Assembly (NCBI RefSeq): GCF_001426905.1 | Contig: NZ_LMFQ01000024.1 | Location: 431,700-495,699, forward strand | Direction of reading: 5' to 3' | DNA length: 64,000 bases | Origin: Caulobacter sp. Root1455 | Lineage (GTDB): Bacteria; Pseudomonadota; Alphaproteobacteria; Caulobacterales; Caulobacteraceae | Part shown: positions 1 to 8,030 of the stretch, one piece after another | Numbering within the stretch: the first letter of the stretch is position 1 | Layout: every line of letters begins with the position of its first letter | Translations under genes and position numbers: made by a program | Notes under the pieces: model-generated | The model's input: the letters and a program-made list of their open reading frames with translations, nothing else | Told to the model about the DNA's origin: nothing | Databases searched by the model: none

Positions 1-1520
1 ACAGCAGCGACCAGACGAAGACCTATGTCGCGTTTCAAGCCCCACCGACGGGCGCCGCCGTCCTGGCGGGTTGGAGCGTGCGCCAGACGATCGCGGCGGG
101 CGGCGCGGCCGAGGTGAGCTTCACACCGCCGGCGCCCAGGACGCCCAGTCTGCTCGGCAAGCTATGCGCCCTGCTGTTCCGCGCTCCGCCCAGCGCCGCG
201 CCGGGCCGGTTCCGTCTGGCGGTCGACGCCGGCGACGCCCAGGTCGGACCTCATATCGACTTCTCGGCCAGCCCGACGGCGCCGACCACCATCGTCCACG
301 GCTTCGACGGCGCGCTGTCGGTCGCCGCCGCCACGACGCTCGGCTATTCGTCGTTCGTCACCCCCGTCGGCAATCTGGCCCCGACCCTTCAGGGCGACAA
401 CTTCGTCGCGCCCTTCAACGTTGTCGCCGCCTTCACCAACAGCGCCGGCGGCGGTTGCGCGAACGGCGAATATCGCCAGCTGATCATGGGGCGGTTCTCG
501 GTCGACGGCACGGTCGTGGCCCACCGTCTTTGCGAATCCACGCTCATGTCGCCGGACGTCTTGCGGGAGGACGGATGCCCGCCCCCCGGGTGCTCGGCCT
601 ACGGCCACAGGGCCTGCCCGCCCACCGCTTCGAGCCGCTACAGCCCGGACCAGGCGACGGGCCCGCAGTTCGCGATGTATGACCAACCTGGGTTCAGGAA
701 CATGGCGCCCGGCAACACCTACGTCATTGACCTGCGATTCCAGGGCTCGCTGGTCGACACGGCCGCCGGCGTGACGCTGGCCTCCCACACCTGGACGGTG
801 AGCGGCCAGACCGTCGCGCCGCGGCCCCTGATGCCGGACGAGCCCCAGGGTTTCCAGTCCAGCGACCGGCTGGTCGGCGTGCGCCAGAGCGCAAATCTCG
901 CCAGCGGCGTTTCCGAGGTTCATGTGCTGATCGCCCGCAGGGACGGCTCGCCGCGACTGGACCCGACGGCGGTGAAGGTCGCCGTGGTCGACGCCGCGGG
1001 CCAGCCTCTGGCGGTCGGCGAACCGGTGGTCCACGAGGTCGGCGGCCAACGCGGGACGACGGCCACCATCGTCCACCGCCTGCTGCCCGGCCAGGCGGCG
1101 CCGGCCAAGGCGACGCTCGATATCGACGGTCAGGTCACTGAAATGGCGATCGCGGGGGAACCGCGAGTGTCGACGACCTACACGATCCAGGTGCTCAATC
1201 AGAGCGGCTCGAACAAGAGCTATGTCGTCTTCCAGGCGCCCGCGACGGCGTCAGGCGGCCAGGTTCCGGTCTACACCAACGTTTGGGCCACCTTAGAGAA
1301 CGTCACCGACGGCGACTGGGACAGCTTCACCTACACCGTCGAGGACGCCGACCACGAGCCTCCTCGTTTCATCGTCGAGGAAGGCGAGTATGCGCCGGGC
1401 CAGGTGATCGTTCCGCCCAAGGACGTGAACCTCGCCACGGTCGATTTCACGGATCGATCGCAGACGGCGGCCACTGTCACCGAGAACGCCGAGGGCGATT
1501 TTTCAGTCGCCTACGTCTGA
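1..1520 (+). CDS. Large repeat-bearing hypothetical protein, 5' end outside window
   Basis: The frame is already open at the left edge (codons run from base 3), so only the C-terminal part, about 505 residues, is visible. A module with the signature SYVVFQAP occurs twice: DQTKTYVAFQAPPTG at the very start and SNKSYVVFQAPATASGG near 1215-1260. The first copy is followed by a beta-rich stretch, and a Cys-rich patch (five Cys) lies near 530-625. I recognise no catalytic motif, and no membrane segment is visible. The next gene starts 33 bases downstream on the same strand, suggesting an operon. Function unknown; a secreted or surface beta-sandwich repeat protein is possible but is inference. Confidence 0.75.
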   Translation, partial: SSDQTKTYVAFQAPPTGAAVLAGWSVRQTIAAGGAAEVSFTPPAPRTPSLLGKLCALLFRAPPSAAPGRFRLAVDAGDAQVGPHIDFSASPTAPTTIVHGFDGALSVAAATTLGYSSFVTPVGNLAPTLQGDNFVAPFNVVAAFTNSAGGGCANGEYRQLIMGRFSVDGTVVAHRLCESTLMSPDVLREDGCPPPGCSAYGHRACPPTASSRYSPDQATGPQFAMYDQPGFRNMAPGNTYVIDLRFQGSLVDTAAGVTLASHTWTVSGQTVAPRPLMPDEPQGFQSSDRLVGVRQSANLASGVSEVHVLIARRDGSPRLDPTAVKVAVVDAAGQPLAVGEPVVHEVGGQRGTTATIVHRLLPGQAAPAKATLDIDGQVTEMAIAGEPRVSTTYTIQVLNQSGSNKSYVVFQAPATASGGQVPVYTNVWATLENVTDGDWDSFTYTVEDADHEPPRFIVEEGEYAPGQVIVPPKDVNLATVDFTDRSQTAATVTENAEGDFSVAYV

Positions 1521-1553
1521 CCCAACGCGCCCGCGGCAACCTCGGAGATCGCC

Positions 1554-2387
1554 ATGACCCCGCCTACCCTGACCGCGCCCCTGTCCGGCTGCGTGTCGAT
1601 CGACGCTACCACGCCCGACGGCTATCTGGACAACGCCCGCGCCGGCACGCCGACCGCCGGCGCCCACTCGAACATCCAGGCCGCCGCCGCCAATCTCCTG
1701 GCGTGCGCGACAAGGACGTCGTCACCGACCACGGCTTCACTGGTCGGGCATGGGAGCATGGGCGTCATCGCCACCGGCGCCGGCGGATCGCTGGGTACGG
1801 ATAAGCAGTACATCGGCCTCGACAACCAGAACGTCTGGGCGCCGCTCCTCCAGCCCCTGAGCGGGCGGTTCAGCGGGCTCTATCTCTATGGCGTCGAGAT
1901 TGGGGCCGGCGTCGAGGGCGCGCAGCTGCTCTACGCCCTGGCCAAGGTCATGAACACGAACGTCTTCGGTCCGACCGGGCTGATCTATTGCGACTCCCGT
2001 GGGAACTTCACGCTCGAGTCCGGCTCTCAATGGCAGGTCGCCACGCCGGTCACACCGCCCAGACCCATCGCGCCGCCCCAGTTCTTGCCCAGCTTGGTGG
2101 CCGCGCGCGGCGCCCTGGTGACCGCCTCCGCCGCCTTCGACGTCACGGGCAGGCCCCTGCCCCAGCGATCGGCCGCCGCGCTGGCGGGCGAGGTCGCATG
2201 GACCCAGCCGTTCCAGCCGCCCGGCGCGGTCAGCGGACTGGTCACGGGCCGGCTGCGCGTCGGTTTCGGACGGGGCGCGTTGAAAACCTACACGATCTAC
2301 AACCACGCCCTGCTTCGCGACAACGCCCAGCCCGCTGTCTTCTATCGCGCGAGTTCGAAGTTCCGCGCCATCGCGCTGGGCCGGTAA
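1554..2387 (+). CDS. Hypothetical protein with possible DUF4347/caspase-like fold
   Basis: This 277-residue protein lies directly downstream of the repeat-bearing gene, probably co-transcribed. Its N-terminal half has the pattern LVGHGSMGVIATG, then NQNVWAPLL, then LYLYGVEIGAGVEGAQLLYALA and PTGLIYC. That order (His-Gly box, W, a [L/Y]YG box, then a helix) resembles the DUF4347/caspase-like fold, in which the His and a Cys after the YG box would be catalytic. Here Val replaces the expected Cys (LYG-V-E). The C-terminal half (from about residue 165) is Pro/Ala-rich and unassigned. No signal peptide is evident. The coding call is good; the fold is tentative. Confidence 0.7.
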   Translation: MTPPTLTAPLSGCVSIDATTPDGYLDNARAGTPTAGAHSNIQAAAANLLACATRTSSPTTASLVGHGSMGVIATGAGGSLGTDKQYIGLDNQNVWAPLLQPLSGRFSGLYLYGVEIGAGVEGAQLLYALAKVMNTNVFGPTGLIYCDSRGNFTLESGSQWQVATPVTPPRPIAPPQFLPSLVAARGALVTASAAFDVTGRPLPQRSAAALAGEVAWTQPFQPPGAVSGLVTGRLRVGFGRGALKTYTIYNHALLRDNAQPAVFYRASSKFRAIALGR

Positions 2388-2398
2388 GGCCGCCCGCT

Positions 2399-3319
2399 TC
2401 AGCCCGCCGCCGTCGGCTCCAGCGCATAGGCCCGCGAGCAGTACTCGCACGTCACGTGGATCTTGCCGTCGGGCTCGATCATGTCGGCGATTTCCTCGGC
2501 CGTGAACGAACCCAGCATCGCGCCGATGCGGTCTTCCGAGCAGCGGCAGAAGGCGCGCAGGGGCTTTTCCTCGAGCAGGCGCACGCCGTCCTCGTTGAAC
2601 AGCCGCCACAGCAGCAGCGTGGTCGGCACGGTGGGGTCGATCAGCTCGTCCTCGCCGGTGGTCTCGAACAGGGCGCGGACGTGGGTCCAGGCCTCCTCGG
2701 TCTCGCCTCGCGTCTCGTCGCCGGCGATCGCCTGGATCAGGATGCCGCCGGCGCGCCAGGTCGGCCCCTCGCCCGTATCGACCTGGCCGACGGCCAGGCG
2801 CACCCGGGTCGGGGTCTGTTCGGACTGAGCGAAGTACTGCTCGGCGCACAGGGCCAGGGTCTCGCCCTCGATCGGGGTGATGCCCTGGTAGCGGTCCATG
2901 TCCGGCCCCTGGTCGACGGTCATCATGAAGGCGCCGCCGCCCAGCAGGGTGCGGGCGCCCGGGCGCACGAAGCCCTGCGAGACCTTGGCCACCTCGTCGG
3001 GATCGAACCGGCAATAGCCGCGCAGGGCCCCGGTGGTGTCGTAGTCGACCACGACATAGCGCACCGGGCCGTCGCCCTGGGCCTGGACGATCAGCCGGCC
3101 CTCGAACTTCAGGCTGGAGCCGACCAGGGCGGCCAGGGCGCAGGCCTCGCCCAGCAGGTTGGCGACGGGCTCGGGATAGTCGTGGCGGGTCAGCACCTCG
3201 TCGACCGCCGCGCCCAGGCGCACGGCCCGGCCGCGCACGGGCAGGCCTTCGATCTGGAAAGCGGAAACGAGGTCGTCGGGGGCGTCCCCGAGGGCGGTCT
3301 GGGCGGCGATGTCGGTCAT
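2399..3319 (-). CDS. hslO: Hsp33 redox-regulated chaperonin
   Basis: Cytosolic holdase activated by oxidative unfolding of its zinc domain. The C-terminus carries the diagnostic four-Cys zinc site: CRC (in FCRCSEDRIGAMLGSF) and CEYC about 27 residues later. The N-terminal substrate-binding domain has typical Hsp33 segments such as GEACALAALVGSSLKFEGR and GGGAFMMTVDQG. The start at MTDIAAQ gives 306 residues, near the family norm; an upstream in-frame start 54 bases away would add a basic, non-conserved extension. A palindromic intergenic repeat (3371-3491) separates it from the DUF2164-argF-argD genes on the same strand, so it may be transcribed separately. Confidence 0.93.
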   Translation of the reverse strand: MTDIAAQTALGDAPDDLVSAFQIEGLPVRGRAVRLGAAVDEVLTRHDYPEPVANLLGEACALAALVGSSLKFEGRLIVQAQGDGPVRYVVVDYDTTGALRGYCRFDPDEVAKVSQGFVRPGARTLLGGGAFMMTVDQGPDMDRYQGITPIEGETLALCAEQYFAQSEQTPTRVRLAVGQVDTGEGPTWRAGGILIQAIAGDETRGETEEAWTHVRALFETTGEDELIDPTVPTTLLLWRLFNEDGVRLLEEKPLRAFCRCSEDRIGAMLGSFTAEEIADMIEPDGKIHVTCEYCSRAYALEPTAAG

Positions 3320-3370
3320 GGGGAGGCTAGATAGTCGCTTGCGGGGAAAATGCGAGGGGGGTGCGGCGAT

Positions 3371-3491
3371 CACTTGCCCCCTACGGGTCGCGTCGCGACC
3401 GTCTTCCCCCGGAGGGGGAAGAGGAGCCGCGCTCGTCCTCCGCCCCCCATGGGGGCGGACAGACCGCGAAGCGGTCAGGTGGGGGCAAGTG
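3371..3491. repeat. MITE-like palindromic repeat, copy A
   Basis: A 121-base element bounded by CACTTGCCCCC and its inverse GGGGGCAAGTG. Inside are nested palindromes: tcgcgtcgcga, cttcccccggagggggaag, ccgccccccatgggggcgg and gaccgcgaagcggtc. The same arrangement occurs at 9649-9770 (reversed) and 63653-63787 (same orientation). It lies between hslO and the DUF2164 gene and has no coding potential of its own. It is probably a non-autonomous mobile or REP-like element. It could also act as a transcript-end structure for the minus-strand DUF2164 transcript. Confidence 0.85.
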
Positions 3492-3508
3492 GGTGAGCCA
3501 CCATCCCC

Positions 3509-3748
3509 TCAATCCACGAACGGCTTCTCGATCTCGTAGACGGCGTCTTCCAGCTTGTCGCGGAACAGCTGCTGGGCGTCCTGGACGCCCTGATTGTAGT
3601 AGTACGGCCCCATCTGCTCGGAGATGAAGTCCAGCAGGAACCCGACCTGCAGGGGGCTGGCCTCGCAGTCGAGCTCGCGGTCCAGATAGCGCGTCAGCTT
3701 GTCGAGCAAGGCGTCGCGTTTCTGCTTGTTGAACTCGATCTTGGCCAT
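3509..3748 (-). CDS. DUF2164 family protein
   Basis: A 79-residue soluble protein starting MAKIEFNKQKRDALLDKL and containing FLLDFISEQMGPYYYNQGVQDAQ, the recognisable DUF2164 pattern. A GGGAGA ribosome-binding site precedes the ATG. It lies 24 bases downstream of argF on the same strand, so it is probably the last gene of the argD-argF transcript. The biochemical function of the family is not known to me. Confidence 0.85.
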   Translation of the reverse strand: MAKIEFNKQKRDALLDKLTRYLDRELDCEASPLQVGFLLDFISEQMGPYYYNQGVQDAQQLFRDKLEDAVYEIEKPFVD

Positions 3749-3772
3749 CGGCCGGTCTCCCTGTCCCGTGCG

Positions 3773-4708
3773 TCAGCCGATCGCCCCGAAGCACCAGGCC
3801 AGCACCGACTTCTGGGCGTGGATGCGGTTCTCCGCCTCGTCCCAGGCCAGCGAGCGCGGGCCGTCCAGCACGCTGTCGGTGACCTCCTCGCCGCGGTGGG
3901 CCGGCAGGCAGTGCAGGAAGACGCCGTCGGGGGCCGACAGGTCCATCAGGGCGTCGTCGACCTGATAGGGCTCCAGCGCGGCCAGGCGCTCGTCATGGTC
4001 GGTGTCGCCCATCGACACCCAGGTGTCGGCCACGACCACGTCGGCGCCGCGCACGGCCGCCCTGGGGTCGTCGGTCAGGGTGATCTGGGCCCGCAGCTCC
4101 TGGGCGCGGGCCAGGTCCACCAGGTCGGGGTGATAGATCGCCGGGCAGGCGATGTTCAGCTTGAAGCCCAGCAGCGGCGCGGCGTGGATGAAGCTGGAGC
4201 AGACATTGTTGCCGTCGCCGACCCAGGCGATGGTCTTGCCGCCGACGTCGCCGCGATGCTCCTCGATGGTCAGCAGGTCGGCCATGATCTGGCACGGGTG
4301 GCTCTTGTCGGTCAGGCCGTTGATCACCGGCACGGTCGAGACCTGGGCGAAGCGCTCGACGTCGGCGTGGCTGTTGGCGCGGATCATCACCGCGTCGACC
4401 ATCCGCGACAGCACCTTGGCGGTGTCCTCGATGGTCTCGCCCCGACCCAGCTGCATGTCGGCCGCGGTCGAGATGATGCCGCTGCCGCCCAGTTGGCGGA
4501 TCGCCGCGTCGAACGAGAAACGGGTGCGGGTCGAGTTCTTCTGGAAGATCATCGCCAGCACGCGGTCCTTGGCCGGCGCGTCGGCGTCGACGCGGCCCTT
4601 CCCCCAGCCGACGCGGGCGGCCTTGCGGGCCTTGGCGTCTTCCAGCATGGCGCGCAGCGTGGGGCCGTCCAGCTTCCACAGGTCGATGAAGTGTCTGGGC
4701 TGTGTCAT
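3773..4708 (-). CDS. argF: Ornithine carbamoyltransferase
   Basis: Converts ornithine and carbamoyl phosphate to citrulline in arginine biosynthesis (cytosol). The carbamoyl-phosphate loop STRTRFSFD is at about residue 59, HPCQIMADLLT follows at about 137, and the ornithine-binding FLHCLPAHRGEEV motif lies near the C-terminus. The 311-residue length is normal. It is 70 bases downstream of argD on the same strand, the common alphaproteobacterial argD-argF pairing, so the two enzymes are probably co-expressed. Confidence 0.97.
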   Translation of the reverse strand: MTQPRHFIDLWKLDGPTLRAMLEDAKARKAARVGWGKGRVDADAPAKDRVLAMIFQKNSTRTRFSFDAAIRQLGGSGIISTAADMQLGRGETIEDTAKVLSRMVDAVMIRANSHADVERFAQVSTVPVINGLTDKSHPCQIMADLLTIEEHRGDVGGKTIAWVGDGNNVCSSFIHAAPLLGFKLNIACPAIYHPDLVDLARAQELRAQITLTDDPRAAVRGADVVVADTWVSMGDTDHDERLAALEPYQVDDALMDLSAPDGVFLHCLPAHRGEEVTDSVLDGPRSLAWDEAENRIHAQKSVLAWCFGAIG

Positions 4709-4778
4709 TGCAAATCCCCCTGCCCGCCCGCCCCGGCGTAAGCCGGAACGAGCGGTTCAATAGGTCGGGTCGAGCGGC

Positions 4779-5996
4779 TTAGGCGGCCGCCTTGGCCCGG
4801 GCGGCCTCGCAGGCCTTTTCGAGCTTGGCGATGGCCTCGGACGCTTCCTCGATCGTCAGGTTCAGCGGCGGCAGCAGGCGCACGCAGTTGTCGCCGCCGC
4901 CGGCGATCAGCAGCTTCTCGTCGCGGGCCAGGACCATGAAATCGCGATTGTTCGGGATCAGCTTGATGCCGATCAGGAAGCCCTTGCCGCGGATGTCGAC
5001 GATGACGTCCGGGAAGCGGTCCTTCAGGCCGTTCAGCTGCTGGGTGAAGTAGCCGGCCACGGTCTTCACGTTGTCGAGGATCTCGGGCGTGTTGATCGTG
5101 TCGAACGCCGCCTTGCCCACGGCCATGGCCAGGGGGTTGCCGCCGAAGGTCGAGCCGTGGACGCCCACGGTCATGCCCTTGGCCGCCGCGGCGGTGGCCA
5201 GGCACGCGCCGACCGGGAAGCCGCCGCCCAGGGCTTTCGCCACGCACATGATGTCCGGCGCGGCGTCGCTGGCCCACTCGTAGGCGAACAGCTTGCCGGT
5301 CCGGCCCATGCCGCATTGCACCTCGTCATAGATCAGCAGCACGCCGTTATCGCGGGTCAGCTGGCGCAGCTCGTTCAGCTGGGCCTCGGTCAGCGCGCGG
5401 GCGCCGCCTTCGCCCTGCACCGGCTCGATGATGATCGCCGCCGTGGTCGGCGAGGCGCAGGCCGCCTTGATCGCGTCGGCGTCGCCGAAGGTCAGCTGGG
5501 TGTAGCCCGGCAGGCGCGGGCCGAAGCCCTCGACATAGCTGGGATTGCCCGAGGCGTTGACCGCCGCGTACGAGCGGCCGTGGAACGAACCGTCGAACCC
5601 GAAGATCTCGACCCGCTCCGGCTGGCCGTTGGCCGTATGATACTTGCGGGCGGTCTTCAGCGCGCACTCGATCGCCTCGGTGCCCGAATTGGTGAAGAAC
5701 ACCACGTCGGCGAAGCTGTTGGCGCACAGCTTGTCGGCCAGCGCTTCCTGCTCGGGGATCCGGTAGATGTTGGAGACGTGCCAGAGCTTCTCGCCCTGGG
5801 TCTTCAGCGCCTCGACCAGCACGGGGTGGGCGTGGCCCAGGCCGTCGGTGGCGATGCCGGCCACGCAGTCCAGATACTCTTCGCCATCGGTCGAGAACAG
5901 GCGCGCGCCTCGGCCTCGCTCGAACGCCAGCGGGGCGCGGTTGTAGACGCCCATGATGTGGTGTTGCGCGGGGTTAGACGACGTCGACGTGCTCAA
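4779..5996 (-). CDS. argD: Acetylornithine/succinyldiaminopimelate aminotransferase
   Basis: PLP-dependent class III aminotransferase of arginine (and probably lysine) biosynthesis. It has the FFTNSGTEAIECALKTAR cofactor-binding segment, the IYDEVQCGMGRTG motif and the PLP-lysine segment CVAKALGGGFPVGA. I chose a TTG start at 5996 (first residues MSTSTSSNPAQHH) because GGGAGG lies five bases upstream and the resulting 405 residues fit the family. An ATG at 5954 is the alternative. Extending further upstream would read through the leader hairpin. First gene of an argD-argF-DUF2164 run. Confidence 0.95.
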   Translation of the reverse strand: MSTSTSSNPAQHHIMGVYNRAPLAFERGRGARLFSTDGEEYLDCVAGIATDGLGHAHPVLVEALKTQGEKLWHVSNIYRIPEQEALADKLCANSFADVVFFTNSGTEAIECALKTARKYHTANGQPERVEIFGFDGSFHGRSYAAVNASGNPSYVEGFGPRLPGYTQLTFGDADAIKAACASPTTAAIIIEPVQGEGGARALTEAQLNELRQLTRDNGVLLIYDEVQCGMGRTGKLFAYEWASDAAPDIMCVAKALGGGFPVGACLATAAAAKGMTVGVHGSTFGGNPLAMAVGKAAFDTINTPEILDNVKTVAGYFTQQLNGLKDRFPDVIVDIRGKGFLIGIKLIPNNRDFMVLARDEKLLIAGGGDNCVRLLPPLNLTIEEASEAIAKLEKACEAARAKAAA

Positions 5997-6000
5997 GACG

Positions 6001-6044
6001 GCCTCCCAAAAAGGAAAGAAGCCCCCGTGCTCAAAAGCACGGGG
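6001..6044 (-). promoter_or_regulatory. Hairpin plus T-rich tract in argD 5' leader (possible attenuator)
   Basis: On the argD sense strand a perfect nine-base-pair stem (ccccgtgct / agcacgggg with a four-base loop, 6023-6044) is followed by the T-rich run gcttctttcctttttggg, which leads directly into the GGGAGG ribosome-binding site. The order stem, T tract, Shine-Dalgarno is what an intrinsic terminator used as an attenuator would look like. I see no leader peptide rich in Arg codons. Regulatory role is inferred. Confidence 0.5.
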
Positions 6045-6082
6045 ACCGGAAGGCCAAGGGTTGTCGGCGCGTAAGCCCGCCC

Positions 6083-6088
6083 TGTCAA
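6083..6088 (-). promoter_or_regulatory. argD: Possible -35 element for argD
   Basis: A perfect TTGACA on the minus strand about 87 bases upstream of the argD start and upstream of the leader hairpin. No good -10 was found at 17 bases (GACAAC), so this is only a candidate. Confidence 0.3.
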
Positions 6089-6196
6089 CAAACCGGGCGT
6101 GAATTTTGGGTGTCAGGGATGGCTGAGCCGCACTGTTTGCGGTCCCATGGCCTTCAGGCCACGCCCTCGGATGGTTTGCGGCCCGCGAACATCGGC

Positions 6197-6907
6197 CTAG
6201 CGGGCGTTTCGGGCGGCCGAGGTCTGGAACGCCTGCCGCCAGAAATCGCCATACGATCGGTTCGGATCGTCCACGTCCCAATAGCCCAGGCTGTTGACCG
6301 CGTAGGCGGGCTCGAACGACGTGACCTGGCCGAAAGGCACGACGCGCCGGTCGGTGTTGTCGAGCATGAAGAACGTCCCGTCCGGCAGACGCGCGACCAG
6401 GACCGCATGTCCCTCGGGCGGCTTGACGTTCGAGCTCACGCCGACGACCAGAAACAGGTCCTTCGGAGGAAACCCGATATATCTCAGCCCCCAGCTCTTC
6501 AACAGGGCGATGTCCTCGCAATCGCCGCCCAGGATCAGCGTGTTGATCGGCGGCGCCCAGACGTCGTTACCCTTGTAGAGGTTGGAGTCGGCGACGACCC
6601 TGACATGCTGGGCGACATAGTCGTTGACCGCCGTCAGTTGATCGAACTTGGAGCTCAGCCGGGCCGTCTTGCGCAAGAAATCGCGATAGGATCGAACCTC
6701 CTTGATGTCGCCCTTCTCGAGCACGGTGTTCGTCAGCAGCGCGGCGTGGACCAACCCGTCTCGGCGCGCGAGCACGTCCGGAGGGTGGTCGGTCTTGGTG
6801 ATCGTGAAGCGCCCGAGCCGGTTACCCTCCAGGCGATTGCCGTCGGGCGGCGCGGCGGCGCACGCCAGGGCGATCACGGCGACGGCCACCGGAAGCCTTG
6901 CGATCAT
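6197..6907 (-). CDS. Transglutaminase-like cysteine peptidase (BTLCP family)
   Basis: Bacterial transglutaminase-like cysteine proteinase family, predicted to be exported. The triad is visible: Cys in LGGDCEDIALLK, His in EGHAVLVARLPDG, Asp in FFMLDN. The hydrophobic N-terminus MIARLPVAVAVIALACAAA is a signal peptide or lipoprotein-type leader. I chose the second Met (6907), where GAGG precedes the ATG; an upstream Met (6934) would add nine residues. In other bacteria such proteins often act with biofilm adhesin systems (LapG-like), but no LapD/LapA-like partner is visible here, so the substrate is unknown. Confidence 0.85.
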   Translation of the reverse strand: MIARLPVAVAVIALACAAAPPDGNRLEGNRLGRFTITKTDHPPDVLARRDGLVHAALLTNTVLEKGDIKEVRSYRDFLRKTARLSSKFDQLTAVNDYVAQHVRVVADSNLYKGNDVWAPPINTLILGGDCEDIALLKSWGLRYIGFPPKDLFLVVGVSSNVKPPEGHAVLVARLPDGTFFMLDNTDRRVVPFGQVTSFEPAYAVNSLGYWDVDDPNRSYGDFWRQAFQTSAARNAR

Positions 6908-7033
6908 GCCGCCTCGGGATCTTTTCCAGAGCATGCGCCCATCCTGGCGGAGGCGCCCGCCGGGCCGCCATCAGGCAAGCCCCCCAGGGCCGGGCGAAAA
7001 TACCCTAGCCCCCGACGTCGAAGGCGGCGGCCG

Positions 7034-7855
7034 TCAGGTCTTCAGCCGGTACCCGGTCCGGAACAGCGCCCAGCACCACAGGAACATCCCCACCGACAGA
7101 ACCGCGGTGACCACCACTCCGATCATCACCGAGCCGTCGGCGTGGCCGATGAAGCCGTAGCGGAAGCCGTCGATCAGATAGAAGAACGGGTTGAAATGGC
7201 TGGCCGAACGGAACGGCTCGGGCAGGCGGTCGACCAGGTAGAAGGTGCCCGACAGGAAGGTCATCGGCATGATCAGGAAGTTGGTCACCGCCGCCAGCTG
7301 GTCGAACTTCTCGGCCCACAGGCCCGCCAGCACGCCGGCCAGGCCCAGAATGATCGAGGCGCCGACCGCGAAATAGACGATCGCCCAGGGGTGGGCGATC
7401 TGCAGGCCCGCGCCCGGCAGCACGCCGATCACCAGGGCGGTGACCGCCCCGACCACGATGCCGCGCGTCGCCGCGCCCAGGCCGAACGCCGAGACCTGCT
7501 CCAGCGGCGTCAGGGGCGGCGTCAGGAAGTCGGGCGTCAGGCCCATCATCTTGGCCTGGATCAGCGACGAGGACGAATTGGCGAAGGCGTTGTTGAGGAT
7601 GGCCATCATGATCAGGCCGGGGGCCACGAAATGGCCGAAGGTCACCCCGCCCACCGCCGGCCGGCTGCCGCCCACGGCGACCACGAACACCAGCATGTAG
7701 AGCAGGGTCGTCACCACCGGGGCGGCGACCGTCTGTGTGCCGACCTTCCAGAAGCGGCGGATCTCGCGCTGATACAGAGTGAAGAACCCGCTCCAGTTCC
7801 AGCCGTGGTAGTCGCGCGGCTGCGGCGGGATGACGGCGTTCGTCACGTCTTTCAT
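7034..7855 (-). CDS. ABC-2 type transporter permease (YadH-like)
   Basis: Integral inner-membrane permease of the ABC-2 superfamily. It shows about six hydrophobic segments and the family-typical PLTPLEQVSAFGLGAATRG and LIMPMTFLSGTFYLVDRLP stretches. The start at MKDVTNAVIPP gives 273 residues. No ATP-binding subunit is adjacent: gcrA is divergent upstream and the BTLCP gene is downstream. The partner ATPase must therefore be encoded elsewhere, if it acts as a classical ABC exporter. Substrate unknown. Confidence 0.9.
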   Translation of the reverse strand: MKDVTNAVIPPQPRDYHGWNWSGFFTLYQREIRRFWKVGTQTVAAPVVTTLLYMLVFVVAVGGSRPAVGGVTFGHFVAPGLIMMAILNNAFANSSSSLIQAKMMGLTPDFLTPPLTPLEQVSAFGLGAATRGIVVGAVTALVIGVLPGAGLQIAHPWAIVYFAVGASIILGLAGVLAGLWAEKFDQLAAVTNFLIMPMTFLSGTFYLVDRLPEPFRSASHFNPFFYLIDGFRYGFIGHADGSVMIGVVVTAVLSVGMFLWCWALFRTGYRLKT

Positions 7856-7935
7856 GGGCCCTTGGATCCTGAAACGCCTGAACCCCACGGCTTCAAGGGC
7901 GATTGAAGCACTTAAAAAGGTTCTAAATCAAACAC

Positions 7936-7980
7936 TTGGAGCGTGGCGGGCACCGAAACCGGCGGCCGCGTCGGCTGCCC
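7936..7980. repeat. Degenerate copy of the 13+6 bp hairpin repeat
   Basis: The left half (ggagcgtggcgggcaccg then aaaccggc) matches the repeat at 49836-49888. The right arm has decayed (gtcggctgccc in place of tttcggctgtcacgc), so the long stem no longer forms fully. It lies between the ABC permease and gcrA. Confidence 0.4.
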
Positions 7981-8030
7981 CGCCCCAGGATGTGCGCCCG
8001 GCGCCGACGCCGCGCAAGCGGGCTCCGGCA

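Noticed and set aside
162..1076. A 304-residue minus-strand frame under the first gene
   Set aside because: It is the reverse of the real plus-strand gene, has low-complexity Arg/Gly/Val composition, and no domain.
4779..6521. argD extended to 580 residues
   Set aside because: The extension passes through the leader hairpin and into the antisense of the BTLCP gene. The family length and the GGGAGG site support the start at 5996.
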